Assembly (NCBI GenBank): GCA_946478965.1
Contig: CAMLDQ010000002.1
Span: 1 to 54,730, forward strand
Direction: 5' to 3'
DNA length: 54,730 bases
Source of the DNA: an uncultured Methylobacillus sp.
GTDB lineage: Bacteria; Pseudomonadota; Gammaproteobacteria; Burkholderiales; Methylophilaceae
Part shown: in pieces, positions 37,665 through 45,485 of the stretch
How the letters are laid out: every line of letters begins with the position of its first letter
Position numbering within the stretch: the first letter of the stretch is position 1
The notes under the pieces: model-generated
Databases searched by the model: none
Told to the model about the DNA's origin: nothing
Seen by the model: only the letters and a program-made list of their open reading frames with translations
Made by a program: the position numbers and the translations under genes

Positions 37665-39248
37665 ATGTTGACCAGTTTGGAATTGATGGAGGCGACGGGA
37701 ATCTCCCGGGCGACGCTGAACAACTATATCGGCTTGGGGTTGCTGCCCAAGCCGGTGGTTCGCAATCCTGATTCCGAAGCTACGACAAGAGCTCGCCAAA
37801 TAGGTTATTTCCCCGAAGATGCGCTATTGCGTATCGAGCGCATCCGGACGCTGAAAAAAAGCGGCATGAGTATGGGCGAGATTGCCCGCCAAATCCAATC
37901 CGAGTTTGCGAGCACAACGAGCGATGCGCAACAAGAGCTACCTCGAACTGTCCAAGATCGGCATGTGGCCGCGACTGCCAGAAATGACACTCCAGCTTCG
38001 GCCGCCCAGAACTCCGCAGAGTCTCAAAAAAACGCAACGACCCTTTTTCCCGATCAGGCCCCTCCCAGCGGAAGCCTTCGCTTCACCATCGACCAGATTC
38101 CGTTCCCGGCATACATGGTCAATTACAACTTTGAAATCACCTGGTTCAACGAAGGTGCGCGCCAGGAAATGCTGGGGGATTTTGACAGGCTGCCCAGCGA
38201 TATCAAGGAACGCAATGCGCTGGTATATCTGCTGAAAGGCCAGTACGGCAACCTGACCGAGAATCGCGAAGCGCTGGTGCAAGCACACCTGCTACTGGCC
38301 CGTGGACGCCTGACGCGCAATGACCTGATGGGGTTCCTGAACAGTCAGGCGCACACGTTCAATGGCGGATTATCCCCTGTGGCCGATAGCTATCCTTCCG
38401 GTTCGCTGGTCAGGCTGCCTCTGACGCTATGGTCGGAGGCCGGAGAGGAGATCGGTTATTCCCTGCATGCCTCCTATTACCGGGAAGGCATCCTGTTCGT
38501 CTATGCGCCGGGGGCGGGAAACGATAATCTGCTTGGGCTGCTCGAACGGCGCGACGAAGTGATTCGCAACCTGCTCAAGAAGCGTTTGCCGATGCTGACA
38601 GACGTCGCCGTACTGGTGGCCGATCTCCAGGACTCCGTACGCATCTGTACGGAACTGCCGGCAGATGAATATTTCGAGTTGATCAATCAGATCTGGGCCA
38701 CGATGGAGCCGATTTTCCGTAAATACTACGGAACGCATGGCAAGCATGTCGGCGACGGCATGGTCTATTACTTTTTTCCGCAGCCCGATTGCAATTACAT
38801 TCTCAATGCGTTGACCTGTGCCCAGGAGATCAAACTGGCCATGCGCAAGATCAGTAAGGAGTGGCAGGTACGCAAGAACTGGACGAACGAACTCTACCTG
38901 AATACGGGCATCAACGAGGGGCAGGAGTGGTTGGGCGTCTTTCACGTCGATACCAAGGTCGAATTCACCGTACTGGGCGACACGATCAACCACACGGCGC
39001 GACTGAGCGACTTTGCCCGGGGCGGCGCCATCTGGGCTACCAAGAACCTGCTCGGGAAACTGGCGGCGGACCAACGCAAGCGCGTGAAATTTGGCATTCG
39101 CCGCAAGAATGAGAACGGCTATGAAGTTCTGGTTGAATCCAGCTACTCGCGCATCATGGAATTGCTGGATCTCTCCATGCCGACTCATCAGAAGATGCGT
39201 GATGTCGCGGCACTGCCTGTTACGGAAATCATCGATCTGGTTTCCTAG
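37662..39248 (+). CDS. MerR-type HTH / PAS-like / class III nucleotidyl cyclase fusion
   Basis: A 528-residue protein. Residues 3-80 form a MerR-like winged helix (LELMEATGISRATLNNYIGL, then RIERIRTLKKSGMSMGEIAR). A Ser/Ala/Gln-rich linker runs to about 135. A PAS-like domain begins with FTIDQIPFPAYMVNYNFEIT followed by WFNEGARQEML. Residues 310-490 are a class III adenylate/guanylate cyclase domain. The metal aspartates are D321 (VLVADLQDS) and D365 (HVGDGMVYYF). K361 and D440 stand at the purine-recognition positions, and N443 and R447 in DTINHTARL are the transition-state residues. The catalytic set looks complete and K/D favours ATP, so it may make cAMP. No membrane span is seen. A transcription factor that is also a cyclase is an unusual design. 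Confidence 0.85.
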   Translation: MMLTSLELMEATGISRATLNNYIGLGLLPKPVVRNPDSEATTRARQIGYFPEDALLRIERIRTLKKSGMSMGEIARQIQSEFASTTSDAQQELPRTVQDRHVAATARNDTPASAAQNSAESQKNATTLFPDQAPPSGSLRFTIDQIPFPAYMVNYNFEITWFNEGARQEMLGDFDRLPSDIKERNALVYLLKGQYGNLTENREALVQAHLLLARGRLTRNDLMGFLNSQAHTFNGGLSPVADSYPSGSLVRLPLTLWSEAGEEIGYSLHASYYREGILFVYAPGAGNDNLLGLLERRDEVIRNLLKKRLPMLTDVAVLVADLQDSVRICTELPADEYFELINQIWATMEPIFRKYYGTHGKHVGDGMVYYFFPQPDCNYILNALTCAQEIKLAMRKISKEWQVRKNWTNELYLNTGINEGQEWLGVFHVDTKVEFTVLGDTINHTARLSDFARGGAIWATKNLLGKLAADQRKRVKFGIRRKNENGYEVLVESSYSRIMELLDLSMPTHQKMRDVAALPVTEIIDLVS

Positions 39249-39335
39249 GTTGAAACTCGCAAGTACGGGCTTTTTCTGCCCGGGATAAGCTGGTATCGTC
39301 ACCATTGAGATGCGGCCTGCCGCAGTTTGGTGACC

Positions 39336-40382
39336 ATGACCCCGATCCCCAGTTTCCGTTTTTTTCTGCTGTTCTGGCTGCTGACATGCTGCGTGGCTTC
39401 GCCGCTTCCGGCTTTTGCCCATGAAACCTTGCGCGTGCTTGCCTGGGACGGCTATGCGGATGCGGACCTGGTTGCCGCATTCGAACAACGATTCGGTGTC
39501 GAAGTCGTCGTCACGCAGATCAACAACGACGACGAGATGTGGGAGAAGATCAGCCGCAACAATGGCGGCGATTATGACGTCTTTGCCGCTAACACGGCAG
39601 AGCTGCAGCGCTATATCGCCAAAGGGCTAAGCGTACCTTTGCGTTTGGATCATATCCCCAACCGTGCCCACCAGATGGCACGATTCCGTAATCTGGAAAG
39701 TATCCCCGGCCTGACGCATGACGGTCAGACTTATGCCATTCCTTACGCCTATTCGGAGATGGGGCTGATTTATGACCGCAAGAAGATCAAATCCATACCG
39801 CGCAGCATATCCGCCATGTGGGACCCAGCTTATCGCGGGCGCGTGCTGGCTTATGACGGAAGCAGCCACAGTTTCTCGATCGCTGGCATGCTGATTGGTG
39901 CCAGCAACCCATTCAGACTGAATGAGCAGCAGTTCAAGCTGGCAACGCAAAAACTCATCGACCTTAGGCGCAATGTGCTGACTTTCTATAGCTCACCCGA
40001 GGAAGCGGTCAAGCTGTTTGTCGAGAATGATGTTGTTTTGGTGTACGGAAATTATGGAACGCAACAGGTCAAAGCCCTGCGGGATGCTGGACAGGACATT
40101 GGCTACGTCATCCCTAAAGAGGGGGCGCTGGCTTGGCTCGATTGCTGGTCGGTAACACGTGGAGCGCATAACCGTACCCTGGCAGAAGCCTGGATCAATT
40201 TCATGCTGGAATATCGCTCGAGCGAAAGATTGACGGCACAGCACGGCCTTGCCAACACCGTCACGCCCTATCCGGGAAGCCGTCAGGAGGACAAGCTGAT
40301 CTGGCTCCAGCCAGTCGAAAGCTTTGCAAAACGCAAACGTTTGTGGGACCGGATTATGTCCGGCGCTAGCGAGGTTGAATAG
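39336..40382 (+). CDS. Periplasmic polyamine-type solute-binding protein (PotD/PotF-like)
   Basis: A 348-residue exported binding protein. The signal peptide MTPIPSFRFFLLFWLLTCCV-ASPLPAFA precedes HETLRVLAWDGYADADLVAA, the start of the PotD/PotF fold. IPYAYSEMGLIYDRKKIKSI and WDPAYRGRVLAYDGSSHSFS follow. The C-terminal region YVIPKEGALAWLDCWSVTRG is also typical. No ABC permease or ATPase gene is near. Instead it is followed after one base by a Cache-domain diguanylate cyclase, so it may serve as a sensor rather than for uptake. A TTG at 39327 and a GTG at 39330 are alternative starts. Confidence 0.85.
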   Translation: MTPIPSFRFFLLFWLLTCCVASPLPAFAHETLRVLAWDGYADADLVAAFEQRFGVEVVVTQINNDDEMWEKISRNNGGDYDVFAANTAELQRYIAKGLSVPLRLDHIPNRAHQMARFRNLESIPGLTHDGQTYAIPYAYSEMGLIYDRKKIKSIPRSISAMWDPAYRGRVLAYDGSSHSFSIAGMLIGASNPFRLNEQQFKLATQKLIDLRRNVLTFYSSPEEAVKLFVENDVVLVYGNYGTQQVKALRDAGQDIGYVIPKEGALAWLDCWSVTRGAHNRTLAEAWINFMLEYRSSERLTAQHGLANTVTPYPGSRQEDKLIWLQPVESFAKRKRLWDRIMSGASEVE

Positions 40383-40383
40383 G

Positions 40384-42126
40384 ATGCGGTTTGGTATCGG
40401 GATGAGGCTTGGCTTCTGGCTCGCTTTGCTGGGCATCCTGTCTACTGGGTTGACCGGTTATTACGCCTACCACCAGAGCCGTGAAATGCTCATCGACTCC
40501 TCCAAGGATAAATTGCTCACTGCCACGCGTGTACTGGCGCATCGTTTTACCTATACCATGACGGCAGAAGCGGAAGATATCCGTTTTCTGGCTGCATTAC
40601 CCTCGCTTAAGGCGCTGGGCGCCGACCATGACACGGCCGGCTGGCAACTGCACCGGCAACAGGTCGAGGATGTGATGAGCAGCCTGATGCATTCGCATCC
40701 GGAATACTTTCAGATACGCCTGATCGGGATCGACCACTATGGAAAAGAAATGGTGCGCGTCGACAAGGATGCTGCCGGTGTCGTCGTCGTCAGCGATAAA
40801 GGGCTGCAGGAAAAATCACATTTTCCCTATTTTTTCAGAACGCTACGTCTTTCTCCTGGCGAGATCTATTTTTCCAACATGAGTCTCAATAAGGAGCAGG
40901 GGGCACATGCGGGTCTTGACCAACCCACACTCCGCATTGCGACCCCGGTGAAATCGGAAAGCGGAAATGTATTCGGTATCGTCGTCATCAATGTCGATCT
41001 GGATAGTTTGTTCGAATTGATCCGTACCGATGTCCCGAACGGTATCAATGTCATGGTGGCGAATCAGGACGGCGACTATATCGTCCATCCCATCGCCGCC
41101 AAAACTTTCGGTTTCGACAAAGGGACCCGCTACCGAATTCAGAACGACATCACTTCGACCAAGACACTATTAGAAGAGGACAAGATCGACCATCTGGTCT
41201 TGAATACGGATGACGTAACCAGCCCGAATCATGCCTCCGTGGCGGCTTTCGTGAAGGTGCCATTTCCGGCTGCAGCCGAGCAGAAATTCGTACTGATCGG
41301 CCTGATGATACCGCTGGAGAACGTGCTGCAGGAAAGCCGCATATTGGGTTTCAATATGATACAGATTACGGCATTTTTCAGCCTGTTGGCCATCGCCATC
41401 GCTCTGGTGCTCTCACGCATTCTGGCCAAGCCACTTAACCAGATGACGGGAGCGGTCTCCCGCTTCGCGGCAGGCATGCCTATGGTCGGACTGCCTATTG
41501 AGCGCGAAGATGAAATCGGGGAACTTGCCCGAAACTTTCAATCCATGGCCTTCCGACTCAATGCCCGGGTGGATGAACTGGAGTTCAGCCAGGAACAATT
41601 GGGGAGTCTGGCCTATTATGACCAATTGACCGGATTGCCCAATCGGCTGTTGTTCCTGGATCGCTTGAAACAGGCCATCCTCAAGGCACAGCGTAATCGC
41701 TCGCGCTTCGCCGTCATGTTCATCGATCTGGACAAATTCAAGGAGGTCAACGACAGCTATGGTCATGCAGCTGGCGATGATGTCCTCAAGATAGCGGCCT
41801 CGCGCATGCAACAATGCATCCGCCATGCCGACACGATTGCCCGGCTGGCGGGGGATGAGTTCACTATCCTAATCGAAGAAATTGCATCGCCGTCCGACGT
41901 GACCCGGGTCGCGCAGAAAATTATTGCGTTTTTCGAGCAGCCGTTCCTGGCAGGAGGTCATGAGCTTTATCTTACCTGCAGCCTGGGCATCAGCCTCTAT
42001 CCAAATGACGGCCTTCAGGCCGAGGAGTTGCTGGATTTTGCCGATGCAGCCATGTATCAGGCGAAAGCGCTGGGGCGTAACGCATATCGTTTTTATGCCC
42101 GGCGCAACAATGCGCTAGCGGAGTGA
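40384..42126 (+). CDS. Membrane diguanylate cyclase: dCache-HAMP-GGDEF
   Basis: A 580-residue sensor enzyme. The first span at about 8-28 (LGFWLALLGILSTGLTGYYA) is followed by a large periplasmic double Cache domain to about 325. A second span (FFSLLAIAIALVLSRI) and a HAMP segment (LAKPLNQMTGAVSRFAAGMP) come next. The GGDEF domain begins YYDQLTGLPNRLLFLDRL, has the metal site FIDLDKFKEVNDSYGHAAGD and the signature AGDEF. AGDEF differs from GGDEF only in the first, tolerated, position. RHAD five residues before it fits the RxxD product-inhibition site. It probably makes c-di-GMP in response to a periplasmic signal, perhaps through the binding protein encoded one base upstream. Confidence 0.92.
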   Translation: MRFGIGMRLGFWLALLGILSTGLTGYYAYHQSREMLIDSSKDKLLTATRVLAHRFTYTMTAEAEDIRFLAALPSLKALGADHDTAGWQLHRQQVEDVMSSLMHSHPEYFQIRLIGIDHYGKEMVRVDKDAAGVVVVSDKGLQEKSHFPYFFRTLRLSPGEIYFSNMSLNKEQGAHAGLDQPTLRIATPVKSESGNVFGIVVINVDLDSLFELIRTDVPNGINVMVANQDGDYIVHPIAAKTFGFDKGTRYRIQNDITSTKTLLEEDKIDHLVLNTDDVTSPNHASVAAFVKVPFPAAAEQKFVLIGLMIPLENVLQESRILGFNMIQITAFFSLLAIAIALVLSRILAKPLNQMTGAVSRFAAGMPMVGLPIEREDEIGELARNFQSMAFRLNARVDELEFSQEQLGSLAYYDQLTGLPNRLLFLDRLKQAILKAQRNRSRFAVMFIDLDKFKEVNDSYGHAAGDDVLKIAASRMQQCIRHADTIARLAGDEFTILIEEIASPSDVTRVAQKIIAFFEQPFLAGGHELYLTCSLGISLYPNDGLQAEELLDFADAAMYQAKALGRNAYRFYARRNNALAE

Positions 42127-43296
42127 GCGGATGCGCGTTGCCGCTTCCAGGCACTCTTCCAGCGACGCGACCAGTGCGATCCGCACATAGCCACTGCCCG
42201 GGTTTACCCCACGTGCTTCGCGCGCGAGGAAACTGCCGGGCAGAACGGTGACATTGCATTCGCGATAAAGCCGGGCGGCGAACACCGTGTCCTCTTCCGG
42301 GGTGCGTGCCCAAAGATAAAACGCCGCATCCGGCATGGGCGCATCGAGAACCTCTTGCAGCAACGGTGTTACCGCGGCGAATTTCTCGCGATAAAGGCGG
42401 CGGTTCTCCTGTACATGGGCCTCATCGGCCCATGCGGCCGTGCTGGCGGCCTGGACGGCAGGATTCATTGCGCAGCCGTGGTAGGTGCGGTAGAGCAGAA
42501 ATTTCTTCAAGATTGCCGGATCGCCCGCAACGAAACCCGAGCGCATGCCAGGGAGATTGGAGCGTTTGGACAGGCTGCTGAATACCACCAGGTTGCGGTC
42601 ATCCCTGCCGAGGCGGTGGGCGGCTTGGAGCGCCCCCAGCGGCGGATTCGCCTCGTCGAAATAGATTTCGGAATAGCACTCGTCGGAAGCGATGACGAAT
42701 CCGTACATATCCGCGAGGGCGAAAACTTCACGCCAGTCTTCCAGACCCATGACTTTGCCCGTCGGATTTCCCGGCGAGCAGACGTAGAGCAATTGTGTAC
42801 GCTGCCACACCTCTTTTGGCACAGAGGCGTAGTCCATCCGGAATTCGTTGTGCGCCAGGGTATTGAGATAATAGGGTTCCGCTCCAGCCAGCAAGGCGGC
42901 ACCTTCGTAGATTTGATAGAACGGATTGGGACTGATCACCACCGGGGCCGGGCGGTTACGGTCAATGACCGCCTGCGCGAAGGCGAACAATGCTTCACGG
43001 CTACCGTTGACGGGGATGATGGCTGTCTCGGGATTCAGCAGCGGGATGCCGTAACGACGGTTAAGCCAATGGGAAATGGCTTCGCGTAGCGGAGCATTGC
43101 CCAAAGTCGTGGGATAATTCGACAGTCCGGCAAGATTTTCCGCCAGTGCACTCTTGATGAATTCCGGGGTCGCGTGCTTGGGTTCCCCGATCGACAGGTT
43201 GACCGGGCTGAGTGCCGGATTGGGCTGTATGTCGGCAAACAGTTCGCGCAACTTCTGGAATGGGTAGGGGTGCAGTTTTTCGAGATCGGGATTCAT
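42115..43296 (-). CDS. dapC: N-succinyldiaminopimelate aminotransferase DapC
   Basis: A 393-residue fold-type I PLP aminotransferase of lysine and peptidoglycan-precursor synthesis. It shows SIGEPKHATPEFIKSALAEN, LPVNGSREALFAFAQA (here IPVNGSREAL) and LLYVCSPGNPTGKVM. VIASDECYSEIYFDE binds PLP, and the Schiff-base lysine is in VVFSSLSKRSNLPGMRSGFV. The sequence fits the betaproteobacterial DapC type. Its 3' end overlaps the diguanylate cyclase gene by 12 bases on the other strand. Confidence 0.9.
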   Translation of the reverse strand: MNPDLEKLHPYPFQKLRELFADIQPNPALSPVNLSIGEPKHATPEFIKSALAENLAGLSNYPTTLGNAPLREAISHWLNRRYGIPLLNPETAIIPVNGSREALFAFAQAVIDRNRPAPVVISPNPFYQIYEGAALLAGAEPYYLNTLAHNEFRMDYASVPKEVWQRTQLLYVCSPGNPTGKVMGLEDWREVFALADMYGFVIASDECYSEIYFDEANPPLGALQAAHRLGRDDRNLVVFSSLSKRSNLPGMRSGFVAGDPAILKKFLLYRTYHGCAMNPAVQAASTAAWADEAHVQENRRLYREKFAAVTPLLQEVLDAPMPDAAFYLWARTPEEDTVFAARLYRECNVTVLPGSFLAREARGVNPGSGYVRIALVASLEECLEAATRIRSLR

Positions 43297-43317
43297 GGGA
43301 AGGCATTATAAGAGTTG

Positions 43318-44199
43318 ATGCAGGCGGCGACAAAACATCCTTCATTCGCGACGTTCGGTTTGCTGTTAGGGGCCACGGTATGGGGCATCATCTGGTATCC
43401 CTATCGCCTGCTCGAACAAGCCGGCATTGCCGGCGTCTATGCCAGCATTGTGACCTATGGCCTGGCCTGGCTGGCAGGAATATGCTTGCTCGGATACCGG
43501 CAGTTCTTGTTCAGAAATGCACGGTCTTTCGCCATGCTGGCGCTGGTAGCGGGCTGGACCAACCTCAGCTATGTGCTTGCCATCATCGACGGCGAAGTGA
43601 TGCGGGTGATGCTGCTGTTTTACCTCTCGCCGCTATGGACATTATTGCTTGCGTGGCTGCTGCTGAATGAAAAAACCGGGCTGCGCGGAATGTCGGTTAT
43701 CTTGCTGTCGCTTGGAGGGGCAGTCGTGATGCTGTGGGCACCGTCGCAAGGTTTTCCTCTGCCGCGCAATGCTGCGGAATGGCTGGGACTTTCTTCCGGA
43801 ATGGGGTTTGCGCTGACCAATGTGCTGACAAGGCGCTTCACCCATTTGACCTTGCCCCAGAAATCCTTTGCGGTTTGGGTAGGTGTCGCGGGCATCGCCT
43901 TGCTGTTTCTGCCCTTCGAACATACGCCCATGCCAGACTGGATGCATGTTGGTTGGCGGCAATGGCTGCTGATGGGGGGGCTGGGGGCTGTCCTCATGGT
44001 AACCACGCTGATGGTGCAATATGGTATTACGCACACGCCGGTAACGCGTGCGGCCGTGATTTTTCTGTTCGAGCTGGTGGTGGCGGCCGTATTTTCCTAC
44101 TGGCTGGCCAAGGAGGCGCTCAGCCTGCGCGAGTGGATGGGCGGCATCATGATCGTCGCAGCCACGCTGTTTGCGCCCGAAGCCGAGGATACGGATTAA
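43318..44199 (+). CDS. DMT-superfamily transporter with two EamA domains
   Basis: A membrane protein of about 293 residues with ten spans and two EamA halves. It begins QAATKHPSFATFGLLLGATV followed by WGIIWYPYRLLEQAG. The second half ends RAAVIFLFELVVAAVFSYWL followed by AKEALSLREWMGGIMIVAAT. Members export amino acids, metabolites or drugs; the substrate cannot be told. The ATG at 43318 is preferred over the TTG just before it. Divergent from dapC with 21 bases between the starts. The stop overlaps convergent pilU by four bases. Confidence 0.88.
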   Translation: MQAATKHPSFATFGLLLGATVWGIIWYPYRLLEQAGIAGVYASIVTYGLAWLAGICLLGYRQFLFRNARSFAMLALVAGWTNLSYVLAIIDGEVMRVMLLFYLSPLWTLLLAWLLLNEKTGLRGMSVILLSLGGAVVMLWAPSQGFPLPRNAAEWLGLSSGMGFALTNVLTRRFTHLTLPQKSFAVWVGVAGIALLFLPFEHTPMPDWMHVGWRQWLLMGGLGAVLMVTTLMVQYGITHTPVTRAAVIFLFELVVAAVFSYWLAKEALSLREWMGGIMIVAATLFAPEAEDTD

Positions 44200-45284
44200 A
44201 ACCCGGAACGCGACCCTTCCGCGGAAAGGCGAATCTTGAGCGAGAGGTCGTTACGCGAATCCGCGTTGCGCAATGCGTCATCGTCGGTAATCTTGCCGGC
44301 ACTGTAGAGCCGGAACAGCGACTGGTCGAAAGTGCACATTCCGATATCGTTGTTGTCCGCCATCACTTCCTTGATTTCTTCCGTTTTTCCTTTCTGAATC
44401 AGGTCGGCGATATACGGAATATTGATGAGGATCTCCATTGCGGCAACGCGCTTGGTCTGGGTTCCGGGGACCAAACGCTGGGAGATGATACCGATCAGAT
44501 TCAGGGATAAGCCCAACATGATGGCCTGCTTGCCCTCCGGCGGGAAGAAGGAAAGGATGCGCTCAATGGCCTGGTTGGCATTGTTTGCGTGCAGCGTGGC
44601 GAGGCAAAGGTGGCCGGTCTCGGAGTAGGTGATGGCGTGTTTCATGGTGTCCATGTCGCGGATTTCACCGATTAGTATCACATCCGGAGCCTGGCGCATC
44701 GCATTCTTGAGGCCGTTGTCGAAAGACTTGGTGTCGATCCCGATCTCGCGCTGGTCGACTACGGCCTTCTTGTGGTTATGGATGAATTCGATCGGATCTT
44801 CCAGCGTCAGGATATGGCCGGCCTCGGTTTCGTTGCGATGGTCGATCATTGCCGCCAGTGTGGTCGATTTGCCCGAGCCGGTAGCCCCAACGACGAGAAT
44901 CAGGCCGCGGCGGCGGGAAATCAGATCCTTCAGCACGGGGGGCAGGTTGAGCGACTCCAGCGTCGGGATCGTGGTGATGATATGGCGGATGACCATGGAG
45001 ACTTCGCCGCGCTGCCTGAACACATTGACGCGGAAACGCCCGACCCCCTTCACGCCGAGCGCGAAATTCATTTCCAGCGTTTCCTCGAATTCCGCGGTTT
45101 GCTTTTCGTTCATCAAGGAATAGGCGATCTCCTTCACCATGCCGGGCGTCATGACCTGGCTGTTGACCGGCATCGTCTTGCCTTCGATGTCGATATTGAT
45201 ACAGGCGCCGGTACTGAAAAACAGGTCGGAACCGCCTTTTTCGACCATGAACTTGAGTATAGGAGTGATATCGAGGGCCGCCAT
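44196..45284 (-). CDS. pilU: Type IV pilus accessory retraction ATPase PilU
   Basis: A 362-residue secretion-type hexameric ATPase. The Walker A motif is GATGSGKSTTLAAMI, the Asp box ILTLEDPIEFIH, Walker B VILIGEIRDMDTMKHAI, and the His box HLCLATLHANNANQ. The N-terminus (LDITPILKFMVEKGGSDLFF) and the C-terminal tail match PilU rather than PilT. PilU works with PilT in pilus retraction and twitching. The start at 45284 gives MAALDITP. No pilT lies in the window; it commonly precedes pilU, so its absence just upstream is notable. Confidence 0.92.
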   Translation of the reverse strand: MAALDITPILKFMVEKGGSDLFFSTGACINIDIEGKTMPVNSQVMTPGMVKEIAYSLMNEKQTAEFEETLEMNFALGVKGVGRFRVNVFRQRGEVSMVIRHIITTIPTLESLNLPPVLKDLISRRRGLILVVGATGSGKSTTLAAMIDHRNETEAGHILTLEDPIEFIHNHKKAVVDQREIGIDTKSFDNGLKNAMRQAPDVILIGEIRDMDTMKHAITYSETGHLCLATLHANNANQAIERILSFFPPEGKQAIMLGLSLNLIGIISQRLVPGTQTKRVAAMEILINIPYIADLIQKGKTEEIKEVMADNNDIGMCTFDQSLFRLYSAGKITDDDALRNADSRNDLSLKIRLSAEGSRSGF

Positions 45285-45485
45285 GTTGTTATCCCTTGCT
45301 TGAGTTGCAAGAACTTTATCACATTCCAATTTAAGACGCGCAGCACTCGCGCAGGCACCATTCTGGTGCATTGCACGCTGCATGCGTAACAGGTTCCGCG
45401 CCTGGCGCGGCGAAAGGCTTGACGTTGATTTTGGCACGCCGATTGCTGACAACTTGCGTGGGACCATTACAACATAAAGGCTTAT

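Noticed and set aside
39266..39282. Terminator after the MerR-cyclase gene
   Set aside because: CGGGC/GCCCG forms a 5-bp stem with the T-rich stretch in the loop and no T-run after it, so it is not a convincing intrinsic terminator.
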